DNA of 64,000 bases from Acinetobacter sp. TGL-Y2 (lineage in GTDB: Bacteria; Pseudomonadota; Gammaproteobacteria; Pseudomonadales; Moraxellaceae): NCBI RefSeq assembly GCF_001612555.1, contig NZ_CP015110.1, positions 1,488,001 to 1,552,000 of the forward strand. Reading direction: 5' to 3'. The position numbers were made by a program, and so were the translations under genes. A model generated the notes under the pieces. The model was not told the DNA's origin. It saw nothing but the letters and a program-made list of their open reading frames with translations, and searched no databases. Shown in pieces: positions 47,582 to 57,790 of this stretch. Position 1 is the stretch's first letter. Each line of letters opens with the position of its first letter.

Positions 47582-48633
47582 GTATAAAAACCAGCATGAT
47601 TGATGTACAAACCAATGTCGAACTCAAATCATTGAATACTCTAAGTTTGAATTCAGTCGCGTCACATTATGTTCAAATTGATCATAAAGACGCTCTCCTT
47701 GATGCATTGAGCTATGCGTCAGACAACAAACTGAATGTGATGATTCTGTCAGGTGGTAGCAACATGCTTTTACCTGAATCGATCAATGCGCTCGTAGTTC
47801 ATATGAATATTCAAGGCATTGAGTATGTGGCAGAAGATGAATCAACTCATACGCTCCGTGTCGGCGCAGGTCAGTCATGGCATGACTTTGTGTTGTGGAC
47901 TACCGCGCATCAATTTTACGGGTTACAAAATCTGGCGCTCATTCCGGGTTTGGTGGGTGCGTCGCCTGTACAAAATATTGGGGCGTATGGTGTAGAAGTC
48001 GGTGAATTCATTCGGTTAGTCGAAGCATACGATCGTAAAGAAAAATGTTTTAGTCAAATTTTAGCCGCAGATTGCAAGTTTGCCTATCGTGACAGTATTT
48101 TTAAACAAGATCCAACGCGCTATATTATTACCCACGTGATGTTTAAATTACTTAAACAACCAGAACTTAAGATCAATTATGGCGACTTAAGAGCGGCGAT
48201 GGGGAATGAGCTCACTGCTGAAAATTTAGAAAAACAGGTGATTCAAATTCGTCAAAGTAAATTGCCTGATCCAAAACAATATCCGAATGCTGGAAGCTTT
48301 TTTAAGAATCCGATTATTCAAGCAGCAGCGTATGAAAAATTGAGTATTCAATTTCCAAGTCTTCCGCATTATGATCAGGGAAATGGAACTGTAAAGATCG
48401 CTGCAGGATGGCTAATTGATCAAGCTGGCTGGAAAGGCAACCGCTTAGGTCAGGTCGGTATGTTTGAAAAACAAGCTTTGGTTTTGGTGAATTATGCACA
48501 AGCAAATCTAAATGATGTACAAGCAACATATCGCGCTGTGCAGCAAGATGTGGTACAAAAGTTTAGCGTGTTACTTGAGCCTGAACCTGTGCTGTTTAAT
48601 TCAGCGGGTTTAATCCAATCACATTCAATCTAA
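47578..48633 (+). CDS. murB: UDP-N-acetylenolpyruvoylglucosamine reductase
   Basis: 351 residues from the ATG that overlaps the LMW-PTP stop. Type I MurB: '[13 protein letters not shown]' and '[21 protein letters not shown]' bind FAD, the catalytic Ser is in '[11 protein letters not shown]', and a late Glu in 'LLEPEPVLF'. It reduces the enolpyruvyl group to make UDP-MurNAc in the cytosol. A longer frame upstream (47506) lies within the LMW-PTP gene and is not needed. Confidence 0.94.
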   Translation: MSIKTSMIDVQTNVELKSLNTLSLNSVASHYVQIDHKDALLDALSYASDNKLNVMILSGGSNMLLPESINALVVHMNIQGIEYVAEDESTHTLRVGAGQSWHDFVLWTTAHQFYGLQNLALIPGLVGASPVQNIGAYGVEVGEFIRLVEAYDRKEKCFSQILAADCKFAYRDSIFKQDPTRYIITHVMFKLLKQPELKINYGDLRAAMGNELTAENLEKQVIQIRQSKLPDPKQYPNAGSFFKNPIIQAAAYEKLSIQFPSLPHYDQGNGTVKIAAGWLIDQAGWKGNRLGQVGMFEKQALVLVNYAQANLNDVQATYRAVQQDVVQKFSVLLEPEPVLFNSAGLIQSHSI

Positions 48634-48641
48634 AGGACGCT

Positions 48642-49841
48642 ATGCCGAATCAACACTGGATGATCAACGTGGTACGAATGGTGGCTTTACTCTTTGTGAT
48701 GATCGGCTGTTTCTTGGTGTTTTGGTATACGCCATTTTATTCAAATTTGGTGGTGAAAACTTTAAACACCTTCGTGCCGTATGAAGTGGATGAAGTCGCA
48801 GCCCAAAGTCAAAAAATGGCAGCCTTGACTGAAACTGAAAATTTAGAACCCGGCTCTGATGAATGGGTTGCGCGTCAGGCCTATTTAGATGTGATTGAGC
48901 AAACCCTAAAAGATAAAAAAACCGATCAACTTGCGCTGATTCAAGCACGTTATGTGAAATTAAAACAACAAATTAAACTTGAAAAACAAAGCGAACAACA
49001 AGCGCAAAGCAGTGCTAAATTTAAAATTCCTTTGGTTGTCGATGACACCAGTACTTCAGAAGTCGATGTTTCCGAAAGATCAGTTTCCAAGAGCGCTGCA
49101 TCAGACCTGAGTGCTTCAGAAGCAACAGGATCAGAAGCAATAGGATCAGAAGAATTTGCCTTCGACTGGCTGAGTCCTGAAAGTGACGCAGACAAAGCAT
49201 TGAAAGAAAAATTCGAGTATTTTTTACAACATCATCCAATTGAAATCGAACAACCTGAACATTTGGATACGCAAATATATAAAGATATCGCCCATATTCA
49301 AAATCAAAATGAAAGTAGTCCAATAGACAGCAAAAAGCCTTATGCCATTGTTATTTTGGGCGGGGGCTTAACCTTAGGCAGTAATAAAATTGATATTGTG
49401 GTTAATGAATATACTCGACTGCGTTTAGAAAAAACCTTAGAAATCGAAAAGCAAACCCAGCTGCCTATTGTTTTAAGCGGTGTCGAAGCGCCCTACATGC
49501 AAGCGTGGCTGGCAAATAAAGGCGTTGAAGCAAATTTACTTGAAAATCGCAGTATGAACACCTGCGAAAATACCCGTTTTAGCTCTCTATTATTACAAAA
49601 AAAAGGAGGAGCACCCACCGTGTTATTGATTACAGACCGCTATCACATGCCACGCACGAGACGTTTATTTGCGCTCAATGGCATTCAGACCATTCCGGTC
49701 GAAGCCCCAATGCTGACTGATTTAACGGATTGGAAGCCGAGCAAACAAAACTATGACCACAGTCGCCGTGCTAATTACGAACTTTTGGCCACCATTCGTG
49801 ATGTTTTGTTTGGTTCTAGCGGCTGTAGAGAGGTGCCCTAA
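48642..49841 (+). CDS. YdcF/ElyC-like DUF218 membrane protein
   Basis: 399 residues. One N-terminal membrane helix (~10-28) and a Gln/Lys-rich coiled coil (~60-125) are followed by a low-complexity acidic/Ser stretch with 'SEATGSEAIGSEE' (~140-170). The DUF218 domain (~225-375: 'AIVILGGGLTLG...IVLSGVEAP...MNTCENTRFSS...VLLITDRYHMPR') is typical of SanA/ElyC proteins linked to envelope maturation. Four bases of the family are kept; enzymatic role unknown. It overlaps the next gene by one base. Confidence 0.8.
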   Translation: MPNQHWMINVVRMVALLFVMIGCFLVFWYTPFYSNLVVKTLNTFVPYEVDEVAAQSQKMAALTETENLEPGSDEWVARQAYLDVIEQTLKDKKTDQLALIQARYVKLKQQIKLEKQSEQQAQSSAKFKIPLVVDDTSTSEVDVSERSVSKSAASDLSASEATGSEAIGSEEFAFDWLSPESDADKALKEKFEYFLQHHPIEIEQPEHLDTQIYKDIAHIQNQNESSPIDSKKPYAIVILGGGLTLGSNKIDIVVNEYTRLRLEKTLEIEKQTQLPIVLSGVEAPYMQAWLANKGVEANLLENRSMNTCENTRFSSLLLQKKGGAPTVLLITDRYHMPRTRRLFALNGIQTIPVEAPMLTDLTDWKPSKQNYDHSRRANYELLATIRDVLFGSSGCREVP

Positions 49842-50869
49842 TGGCTGATATTCCTTTTTTAAATCCAAGCGTATTGACTCAGCTGGATTTGCCTATTCCG
49901 AATCGAAATTCAACCCCTTTATTGCTCGAGCCTTTAAATCTCAATCGTGAATTTATACCGAGCAAGGACATTCAGGCTTATCGGCACTTATATGCTTTAG
50001 ACAAGCTTGAGGGGCAGTTTTGGCAAGGCTATATTAAAATGCCGCTGTTTAAACTTCATGTCCAAGTCTATCAGCCAAATATTGAAAAAATAAAAGGCAC
50101 GGTGTTTTTACTACACGGTTATTTGGAACACAGCGGCATTTATCAGCCGATTATTCGTGAACTGCTAGATCAGGGTTTTAGCGTACTCACTTATGATTTG
50201 CCAGGACATGGTTTAAGTAATGGCAACGCCGCCAGTATTCAAAATTTTGATCACTACCAGCAAGTCTTGCATGCAGTACATCAGTATGTGAAAAATGCCG
50301 ATCAACTGCCACAACCGTGGCTTGGGATTGGGCAAAGTACTGGGGGCGCAATTTGGATGCATCATTTGCTTGAATATGCCCAATTGAGAAAAAATCCGAT
50401 CGTGGAGCGCGTATTGTTGCTGTCGCCCTTGGTCAGACCTGCCAAAACCTCATGGTGGCATAATCCTGTCGGTCTGGGGATCATTCGCCGGATTAAACGT
50501 GAAGTCCCGCGTCACTTTAAGCGCAACAATCACAATCCTGAGTTTCTGCGGTTTGTGCGCTTAAAAGATCCCTTGCAACCGAGAATGATGGGGATGGATT
50601 GGATTTTGGCGATGTCCAAGTGGATGCAAGAAATGGAAGAACGTCCTGCCTGTCGTATTCCTGTTTGGTTAGCACAAGGTGCGCAAGATCAAACGGTAGA
50701 CTGGCGTTATAATATTGAATTTATTCGTCGTAAATTTCGTTTGCAAACCTTGCTCATGTTAGAAGAAGGCTCTCATCAATTGATCAATGAGCGGGCGGAT
50801 ATCCGAGCGGCATTGACGGGTTTAATCCCTGCATTTTTACATGCGCAGACGGGTAAAGGTTATTACTAG
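49841..50869 (+). CDS. Alpha/beta hydrolase, lysophospholipase-like
   Basis: 342 residues with nucleophile elbow 'GIGQSTGGAIW' and 'VFLLHGYLEHSGIYQPIIRELLDQGFSVLTYDLPGHGLSNG', as in monoacylglycerol lipase/PldB-like hydrolases. The Asp lies in 'AQGAQDQTVD' and the His in 'EEGSHQLINE'. Its ATG overlaps the preceding TAA by one base, so it ends the LMW-PTP/murB/DUF218 operon. Confidence 0.87.
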   Translation: MADIPFLNPSVLTQLDLPIPNRNSTPLLLEPLNLNREFIPSKDIQAYRHLYALDKLEGQFWQGYIKMPLFKLHVQVYQPNIEKIKGTVFLLHGYLEHSGIYQPIIRELLDQGFSVLTYDLPGHGLSNGNAASIQNFDHYQQVLHAVHQYVKNADQLPQPWLGIGQSTGGAIWMHHLLEYAQLRKNPIVERVLLLSPLVRPAKTSWWHNPVGLGIIRRIKREVPRHFKRNNHNPEFLRFVRLKDPLQPRMMGMDWILAMSKWMQEMEERPACRIPVWLAQGAQDQTVDWRYNIEFIRRKFRLQTLLMLEEGSHQLINERADIRAALTGLIPAFLHAQTGKGYY

Positions 50870-50892
50870 CATGATGGATTAACCAATTAAAT

Positions 50893-50921
50893 GAAAAAAA
50901 GGAGCAGTAAGCTCCTTTTTT
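50893..50921. terminator. Terminator between two convergent genes
   Basis: A 10-bp stem (aaaaaggagc/gctccttttt) with loop AGTAA and flanking A/T runs, serving both the hydrolase and the glutamate-synthase-like gene. Confidence 0.85.
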
Positions 50922-50940
50922 ATGCTTCAAAATCTACTTA

Positions 50941-52611
50941 TTAGAATTGGTCTGCACGCGCTAAATTCCACATACGGAAGTAGAAGTTTTCTTCATCTTT
51001 GTCATTACAATGTAATAACTCACCGTCCTTTAACCAAAAATGCAATTGTGCATAATTCTTGATTTCACGATCATTGACCCGCTGTGCCAAATGATGTGCT
51101 TTGATATCCCTTGGATGTTCAAGTCCAGCAGCGGCAATCATCTCCGAAAGTGCATGCAAGGTGTTTTTATGGAAGCTAAATACACGTTCTGCTTTTGAAG
51201 GAACGTGAATCGCTTTTTGGCGATCTGGATCTTGCGTTGCAACACCCACAGGACACTGGTTGGTATGACAGCTTTGTGCCTGAATGCAACCGACAGCAAA
51301 CATGAAGCCGCGGGCAGAATTGACCCAATCCGCACCCAAAGCAAAGGTACTGGCAATATCAAAAGCACTGATGATTTTACCACTGGCACCAATTTTCACT
51401 TGATCGCGTAAGCCGACACCGACCAAGGTGTTATGTGCAAAAAGTAGCGCTTCACGCAGTGGGGTACCAATATTGTCACTAAACTCAATCGGAGCGGCAC
51501 CGGTACCGCCTTCAGAACCATCAATCACCATAAAGTCAGGGACAATTTTGGTTTCTAACATCGCTTTAACAATGCTCATAAACTGCCATGGTTGACCTAA
51601 ACACAGCTTAAAGCCCACAGGTTTACCGCCAGATAAGTCCCGCAACTTCTGTATGAAATGCATCATTTCAATCGGGGTACTAAAACTCGGATGGCTCGGT
51701 GGTGATATACAATCGCGGTCACGCGGTACACCACGAATTTGCGAGATTTCTTCCGTGATTTTATGCTTAGGTAATATTCCACCATGACCTGGTTTTGCAC
51801 CTTGAGAGAGCTTCAGCTCAATCATTTTAATATTAGGCAGTTTGGCTTGCTGAGCAAACTTTTCAGGATCAAAAAGACCATCAGGCGTACGACAGCCAAA
51901 GTAGCCACTGGCAATTTGCCAGACAATATCGCCGCCATTTTCCAAGTGATATGGACTTAGACTGCCTTCACCCGTATCATGATAAAACTGTCCCATTTGC
52001 GCACCCATATTCAAGGCACGAATCGCATTTGCACTTAAACTGCCAAAGCTCATAGCGGAAATGTTCATGATCGATGCACTATACGGTTGGCTACATTGAT
52101 CATTTCCAACTTTAACTCGGAAGGTCGAGGTGTCAGATGGATGTTTAGGTGCAAGCGAATGGGTCATAAAACGATAATCTTGCTGATACACGTCAATGAT
52201 TGAGCCAAAAGGTTTATCGGCATTTTCATTTTTAGCACGTTGATACACGAGGCTACGCTGCATACGCGAAAAAGGCAGTGCATCTTGATCAGATTCAATA
52301 AAGTATTGACGAATTTCAGGTCTAAAATCTTCAAATATAAATCGAAAATGACCCATAATCGGGTAATTTTTTAAAATCGAATGTTTGTTTTGAAGGACGT
52401 CATACAATCCAATGACACTTAAAATGCTGGTAATCAGCCAAATAATGTTGATAAAACTGTCAGATAAAAAATAATAGATATAGTGAAGTTCATAGAACAA
52501 CCTAAGCCACGTAATGCTTAAGGCAATGAGAATACAGGCAAACCAAATCGAATGTCTGGAAAAAAAAGTATTGAGCAATTTATGTCTAATTGCTTGCGCT
52601 GGGCTGGGCAT
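50941..52611 (-). CDS. FMN-binding glutamate-synthase-like protein, membrane-anchored
   Basis: 556 residues. Two N-terminal membrane helices (~15-35 and ~45-66) precede a GltB-domain-2-like TIM barrel with 'MSFGSLSANAIRALNMGA', 'GQPWQFMSIVKAMLE', 'DGSEGGTGAAP' and the 3Fe-4S motif 'CIQAQSCHTNQC'. It lacks the amidotransferase domain of GltB, so it is not a complete glutamate synthase. Role unknown; members are annotated as FMN-binding glutamate synthase family. Confidence 0.85.
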   Translation of the reverse strand: MPSPAQAIRHKLLNTFFSRHSIWFACILIALSITWLRLFYELHYIYYFLSDSFINIIWLITSILSVIGLYDVLQNKHSILKNYPIMGHFRFIFEDFRPEIRQYFIESDQDALPFSRMQRSLVYQRAKNENADKPFGSIIDVYQQDYRFMTHSLAPKHPSDTSTFRVKVGNDQCSQPYSASIMNISAMSFGSLSANAIRALNMGAQMGQFYHDTGEGSLSPYHLENGGDIVWQIASGYFGCRTPDGLFDPEKFAQQAKLPNIKMIELKLSQGAKPGHGGILPKHKITEEISQIRGVPRDRDCISPPSHPSFSTPIEMMHFIQKLRDLSGGKPVGFKLCLGQPWQFMSIVKAMLETKIVPDFMVIDGSEGGTGAAPIEFSDNIGTPLREALLFAHNTLVGVGLRDQVKIGASGKIISAFDIASTFALGADWVNSARGFMFAVGCIQAQSCHTNQCPVGVATQDPDRQKAIHVPSKAERVFSFHKNTLHALSEMIAAAGLEHPRDIKAHHLAQRVNDREIKNYAQLHFWLKDGELLHCNDKDEENFYFRMWNLARADQF

Positions 52612-52775
52612 TATTGTTATCCAAAATATTCAAAAATTTTAATGTAAAGACAATAGCGAAGATAAATGAAAAATCTCAAGTATTCATTTGTTAGCCTTAA
52701 AAATTAGTACAATTTTCAAGGCTAACTATTGCGCAATTTAATTTTAAACCTTACTCAAATAGAACTTAAGTAAAA

Positions 52776-53942
52776 TTAAACTTCATCTGCAGGCAACAAC
52801 ATCACAATGGATGAATTTAACAGTTCTGCAAGATCATCTAAAATGTCTTGATCATACAGCGATTCATTTAAAGGAATGGCTTGCCCGTCTGCAATCAGTT
52901 TCAAATTTGCTGAAAATGCAGTAGAAATATTTAAGCTTTCACCATTCGCCCAAAAGCGCGTTTCGTCACCAACGCTGCTATAAAGTAAGCGTGAAGCAGG
53001 CTCAAGTTTGATTGAATAACCCGCTTCTAGTGCTTCTTCAAGATCACCTGTACCAATTGCATCATTTTCAGGGATGTTTTCAGGGTAGGTCGGCTGTGAA
53101 ATGAGGCACATTAGGGCATCGTTTAAATGATGCGGACTTTGCAACTGAGTAAGTAGTTTCTCACGCATGTATTCAAGTTCTAATGAGGTAATTTCACCAA
53201 TGGCAGTGGCTTGATCACGTTTGATATCCTGTAATGGATTACTCAAAATATCGTATTTAGAGAAAGTATCACCAACGCTGTCCATCATGTCTGCGACATT
53301 TGGCATACGAAAACCAAATGAATAGGTTAAGCATTCATCTTCAGCAACACCGTAATGTGCAAGTCCCGGTGGAACATAGAGCAGGTCACCCGGCGCTAAA
53401 ACCTCATCAAAGCTCACTTCAATTTCAGGAAGAAGTTTGAGCGGTTGTCCTGCAACGAATTCGGTTGATTCATCACACATTTGACCCAACTGCCAACGGC
53501 GATGACCGTGACCTTGAACCAAAAATACATCATAGAAATCAAAATGTTTACCGACTGAACCACCTTTTGGTGCATATGACACCATAATGTCATCACGACG
53601 CCACTGTGGAATAAAGGGGAATTTTTTCCACATTTCAGCCATATCAAATGAATAATGATCTACAGCTTGAACCAGAAGCGTCCAAAGCTTAGGCATCTTT
53701 TGAAAATCACCTTTAATTAGAGGGGATGATTTTACAGTCCATTGATTTGGATCTTTGTCTTTTTGTTTAATTAACCGCGCAGTAATGTTTTCATCCAGTG
53801 CAAGTTCCATTACGTCTTTAGGTTCTAAAAGACCAGTGATTTCAGGAATTGCGTTACGGACCAAAAGAGGTTTTTTCTGCCAGTATTCAGCAAGAAATTG
53901 TTCAGCGGTGATGTTACCAAGAACATCAAGGGTTTGGGACAT
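52776..53942 (-). CDS. roxA: Ribosomal protein arginine hydroxylase (RoxA/YcfD-like cupin)
   Basis: 388 residues of the JmjC/cupin ribosomal oxygenase family. 'GKHFDFYDVFLVQGHGHRRWQLG' holds the HxD iron ligands, and the distal His is in 'VPPGLAHYG'. E. coli YcfD hydroxylates Arg81 of ribosomal protein L16 with 2-oxoglutarate and oxygen. Size and N terminus (ITAEQFLAEYWQKKPLLVRNA) agree. Confidence 0.88.
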   Translation of the reverse strand: MSQTLDVLGNITAEQFLAEYWQKKPLLVRNAIPEITGLLEPKDVMELALDENITARLIKQKDKDPNQWTVKSSPLIKGDFQKMPKLWTLLVQAVDHYSFDMAEMWKKFPFIPQWRRDDIMVSYAPKGGSVGKHFDFYDVFLVQGHGHRRWQLGQMCDESTEFVAGQPLKLLPEIEVSFDEVLAPGDLLYVPPGLAHYGVAEDECLTYSFGFRMPNVADMMDSVGDTFSKYDILSNPLQDIKRDQATAIGEITSLELEYMREKLLTQLQSPHHLNDALMCLISQPTYPENIPENDAIGTGDLEEALEAGYSIKLEPASRLLYSSVGDETRFWANGESLNISTAFSANLKLIADGQAIPLNESLYDQDILDDLAELLNSSIVMLLPADEV

Positions 53943-54065
53943 GGGAATAGCCTAAGCAAATTTAAAACATTACGTTAGAACTATTGTCTTACGTTTGAAA
54001 CAACTTAAGCAAGCTAAAATAATAGCCCTAATATTTGAAGGGACTAAAATTGTGATTGAATAATA

Positions 54066-54836
54066 CTAAATAGAATCAAACATTAGTCTTAATGAATTTC
54101 GCTCTAAAGAGATTTCCATCTCTTTGATCTGTTTCTCAGTCTCATCAATATACGTTCGATATTCATTTTCAAGTGAAGGGTTGCTAGTAAAATGGGTATT
54201 CCTAATTTCTCCAATTTTTAAATATTCTTTTTTTTGTTCAATAATATCTTTTAGCTCAGGTGTATAAGCATTAAATTTATTTAAAATATTTAATTTGAGT
54301 GCAATAGAGTCTTTTATAAATTTTCTTGCCAGCTCATTTTGCTCAGATTCTTCAGCTTTACCTACTTGAACGATATGTTGTTTTGCCAATACAGTCTCTT
54401 GATCATCTAAATGATTCTTGAGGTTTTGATAGTTTATCCAATCTAATATATATGGAGAACTTGAGTGCCCTAAAAAGTAAGAAAAAGTCGCTTCTTCAGC
54501 AGTCTCATTTAAATCATCAATATGTTCAAGTAGTTCACTCATTTCCTCATAGTCGCCATAATCTAGATTCAGTTCACCCTTGTGGTCCTGACGCTGCATA
54601 TCTAATATCTGAAGCCATAACGCTTTTATTTTCTTTATATCCTCATGTTCTGGATTAAAAGATGAAAATAACTCGATTGAAAATTGATTTATGGATTCAG
54701 TCTGTAATTGCAATAAATCAAGTGATTACTCGAGATCTTTTTCTTGTAATTCTTTAAACTTCATTTCATATTTTGAATTTTCTAGATCAATTTTATCCAT
54801 AATATTTTGATATTCCAGCCAGTTTTCTATATGCAT
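54066..54836 (-). pseudogene. Helical/coiled-coil protein interrupted by in-frame TAA
   Basis: An ATG at 54836 with GAGGT 7 bases upstream opens a 36-codon frame (MHIENWLEYQNIMDKID...KDLE) that stops at TAA (54726-54728). The same frame then continues without shift ('SLDLLQLQTESINQFSIELFSSF...') to 54066. A start inside (TTG, 54713) has no good ribosome site. Changing the TAA gives about 256 residues rich in Glu/Lys helices. The gene is distinctly more AT-rich than its neighbours, which hints at transfer. No family is recognised. Confidence 0.7.
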
Positions 54837-54923
54837 AGATTGACCTCTCTAGTCGACTTAAGAATAAAATAGTTGAGACTTAATGTATTATTTTATAAAA
54901 AATGATTCTTTTTAAGGTGACTT

Positions 54924-55529
54924 TTAGGGTATGTGTAATTTTAGTTTTCTCAGAATTGCACACAACTGAATCATGGGCATGCCCATCAGTGTGGTCTGAT
55001 CTTGCCCAATCATCTGTTCAAATAAACTGATGCCTAAGCTCTCACATTTAAAACTACCTGCACAGTGTAAGGGTTGGTCCCGCTCAACATAACGTTCTAT
55101 TTCAGCCAAACTCAATGTGCGGAATTTGACTTTATAATGCTCAACGATTGTATGTTCAAAACACGTGGATTGTTGCTGCACACTTAAAGCGGTACTGAAA
55201 TAAACAAAATGATCTGAGTTGGCTTGCAGTTGCTTAATGGCATTTTCAACCGTTAAAGGCTTACCCATAAAAATATCTGGCGCACCTTCTCGCCAAGCGA
55301 CTTGATCTGAACCAAGCACAATTGCATTTGGAAATTGATTACTAATCACTTTGGCTTTCTCAAAGGCCAATCTTTTGGCTAAATCATCTGCATGTATTTC
55401 ACCACGTGGAGATTCATCGATTTCGGGTGAGACACAGCGATATACCAAACCCAAACGATCCATTAAGTCTTTACGGGTTTGGCTACTTGAAGCCAGAATA
55501 ATCTCTGGCTGACTAACTAAATTATTCAT
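54924..55529 (-). CDS. Maf-family nucleotide pyrophosphatase (YceF-like)
   Basis: 201 residues with the Maf signature 'ILASSSQTRKDLMDRLGL' at the N terminus, 'EIDESPRGE', and 'VLGSDQVAW'. The YceF branch prefers 7-methyl-GTP. Housecleaning enzyme of the cytosol. Its start overlaps the last base of the DUF2237 gene, so the two are coupled. Confidence 0.88.
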   Translation of the reverse strand: MNNLVSQPEIILASSSQTRKDLMDRLGLVYRCVSPEIDESPRGEIHADDLAKRLAFEKAKVISNQFPNAIVLGSDQVAWREGAPDIFMGKPLTVENAIKQLQANSDHFVYFSTALSVQQQSTCFEHTIVEHYKVKFRTLSLAEIERYVERDQPLHCAGSFKCESLGISLFEQMIGQDQTTLMGMPMIQLCAILRKLKLHIP

Positions 55530-55912
55530 TAAACAGCGTATTCCATAAGCAGGTCTAAAGGCACATAAGCCAAGACCGCTTGATGGCAGGCTTGAAGTTT
55601 GACATTAGGCGCCATGTCCGCTTGATAGGCTTCAACCCAACGAGTCACGCAAATGCACCAAAAATCACCTGGTTTCACTCCTGGAAAGCCAGCTTCTGGT
55701 AAAGGTGTGGTTAAGTCGTTGCCAATGCTTTGAGAAAAACTTAAAAATTCTGAGGTCATTTCGGCGCAAACCGTATGTTGCCCCAAATCGGAAGGCGCTG
55801 TATGACAAAAACCGTTACGAAAATAACCTGTAATGGGATCAAAGCAACAACTGGCCAATGATTCACCAAGGACATTTAAAAGATTGATTTTTGGATCAGG
55901 ATGAATGGACAT
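55529..55912 (-). CDS. DUF2237 protein
   Basis: 127 residues matching DUF2237 ('FCHTAPSDLGQHTVCAEMTSEFLSFSQSIGNDLTTP...FPGVKPGDFWCICVTRWVEA'). Function is unknown; structurally these are small metal/ligand-binding-like proteins with conserved Cys and Asp. Probably the first gene of an operon with the Maf gene. Confidence 0.88.
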   Translation of the reverse strand: MSIHPDPKINLLNVLGESLASCCFDPITGYFRNGFCHTAPSDLGQHTVCAEMTSEFLSFSQSIGNDLTTPLPEAGFPGVKPGDFWCICVTRWVEAYQADMAPNVKLQACHQAVLAYVPLDLLMEYAV

Positions 55913-56052
55913 AAGCTTATATATTCAATGGGTCTACTGCTATCATAATCAAAACAAAAGTTTTCTACAGCTTTTATGCAAAAGTTACTAACCTTTTTAG
56001 ACATAATCAATTAGAATCTACGCGATTTTAATATCTATAAAGTGAGCTATAC

Positions 56053-57240
56053 ATGAACTTTCAGCGTATGACTGACCTCGATTTAGCAGGTAAACGTGTT
56101 CTGATTCGTGAAGACCTAAACATCCCTGTAAAAAATGGTGAGATTACAAGTGATGCACGTTTGCGTGCGGCATTACCCACAATTAAAGCAGCGGTGGCAA
56201 AAGGCGCTGCAGTAATCGTATGTTCTCATTTAGGTCGTCCTGTTGAAGGTGAGCCAAAAGCTGAACAATCACTCGCGCCAGTGGCGGCATATTTGACTGA
56301 AGCTTTGGGTCAAAATGTGGTTTTAGTCACTGACTACTTAAATGGTGTAGATGTTGCAGCAGGTCAAGTGGTTTTGCTTGAAAATGTACGTTTTAACCAT
56401 GGTGAAAAGAAAAATAATCCCGAACTTGCTCAAAAATACGCAGCGCTTTGCGATGTATTCGTCATGGATGCATTTGGTACAGCGCATCGCGCTGAAGCAT
56501 CAACTGAAGGTGTTGCACGTTTAGCGCCTGTGGCAGCAGCAGGGCCACTTTTGGCAGCTGAATTAGATGCTTTAGGTCGTGCGCTTAAAACGCCTGAAAA
56601 CCCAATGGTTGCGATTGTTGCCGGTTCAAAAGTATCAACGAAACTGGATGTTCTCACTTCACTTTCAGATATTTGTGGTCAGATTATTGTGGGTGGTGGT
56701 ATTGCCAATACTTTCTTGGCGGCGGCTGGCTTCAATGTGGGTAAATCACTATGTGAAACAGACTTGATTGATACGGCGAAAGCCATTGCTGCAAAAGTAT
56801 CTGTTCCGCTTCCAACAGACGTGGTTGTTGCTGATGCTTCAGAAATCGTTTTTTCAGACTTCTTGGGTTCGTTGGCTACTGCAAAAGCAGTGGTCAAGAA
56901 AGTTGAAGATGTATCTGATAATGATATGATTTTGGATGTAGGTCCAGAAACAGCGAAAGTATTCGCTGACATCTTAAAAACCTCAAAAACCATTCTTTGG
57001 AATGGTCCAGTGGGTGTGTTTGAAGTGGATCAATTCGGTGAAGGGACGAAAGCATTGTCTTTAGCAATCGCTGAATCGAGCGGCTTCTCCATTGCGGGTG
57101 GTGGTGATACTTTGGCTGCAATTGATAAATATAACGTTGCAGACAAGATTGGTTATATCTCTACAGGCGGCGGCGCATTTCTCGAATTTGTAGAAGGTAA
57201 AACCCTTCCAGCCGTGGCTGTGCTATTCGAACGGGCTTAA
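56053..57240 (+). CDS. pgk: Phosphoglycerate kinase
   Basis: 395 residues, normal size. N-terminal domain with '[17 protein letters not shown]' (substrate loop) and 'VCSHLGRP'; C-terminal domain with '[15 protein letters not shown]' and the nucleotide loop '[12 protein letters not shown]'. It makes ATP from 1,3-bisphosphoglycerate and runs in reverse for gluconeogenesis. Followed by a terminator, a small lipoprotein and fba. Confidence 0.96.
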   Translation: MNFQRMTDLDLAGKRVLIREDLNIPVKNGEITSDARLRAALPTIKAAVAKGAAVIVCSHLGRPVEGEPKAEQSLAPVAAYLTEALGQNVVLVTDYLNGVDVAAGQVVLLENVRFNHGEKKNNPELAQKYAALCDVFVMDAFGTAHRAEASTEGVARLAPVAAAGPLLAAELDALGRALKTPENPMVAIVAGSKVSTKLDVLTSLSDICGQIIVGGGIANTFLAAAGFNVGKSLCETDLIDTAKAIAAKVSVPLPTDVVVADASEIVFSDFLGSLATAKAVVKKVEDVSDNDMILDVGPETAKVFADILKTSKTILWNGPVGVFEVDQFGEGTKALSLAIAESSGFSIAGGGDTLAAIDKYNVADKIGYISTGGGAFLEFVEGKTLPAVAVLFERA

Positions 57241-57261
57241 TAAAAGCGATTTAATTGAGTT

Positions 57262-57295
57262 GAAAAAAGGGCTGATCAAATTCAGCCCTTTTTTT
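57262..57295 (+). terminator. Terminator after pgk
   Basis: Stem aaaaaagggctga/ttcagccctttttt with a short loop and T run. Confidence 0.85.
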
Positions 57296-57375
57296 GGTCT
57301 TATTTTAGTCATCAAAATGTCACATTTTTGCAATAAAATTTAACCCCATGATTCACCGTCTTTGTGGAAATGAAA

Positions 57376-57654
57376 ATGAATTTTAAACTTTCAATTGCAG
57401 CATTAATCTTAATTCCCTTTGCTTTAACGGCATGTTCAAAACAAGAAAGTGCGCCTGCAGCAGAACAAGGCAGTGCCTCTGAAGTTGTGGTAAATGATTC
57501 ATCTCAAGTGACGCCAGAACAACAAGCTGCGATTGATGCCATTGATCAACCTGAACAAGACAAAAATAATACCGATATTCCTGCGGAAATTGCAAATGCA
57601 CCTGCGGATCCAGCAACCGCAGATACAGAAGCGGAAGTATCAACTGTTCAATAA
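57376..57654 (+). CDS. Small acidic lipoprotein
   Basis: 92 residues from the ATG at 57376, preferred because GGAA lies 6 bases upstream; further in-frame starts are at 57364 and 57370. The signal peptide ends at the lipobox 'LTAC'. The mature part is acidic, Ala/Gln/Asp rich and unstructured, with no domain. Position between pgk and fba is probably incidental. Confidence 0.65.
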   Translation: MNFKLSIAALILIPFALTACSKQESAPAAEQGSASEVVVNDSSQVTPEQQAAIDAIDQPEQDKNNTDIPAEIANAPADPATADTEAEVSTVQ

Positions 57655-57691
57655 TGTATTTTGAGCGAATTTATCTCCAAATTGTGAAAAG

Positions 57692-57718
57692 TCCCTGCAA
57701 AAGCGGGGATTTTTTTTT
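57692..57718 (+). terminator. Terminator after lipoprotein gene
   Basis: Stem tccctgc/gcgggga (one G-T pair) with AAAA loop and a run of nine T. Confidence 0.8.
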
Positions 57719-57790
57719 AAATAGTGTCATTTGTTGCTGATTTGAAATAAATGACAGGGTAGAATATGAAGCATTACCTGGGAGGAAACT

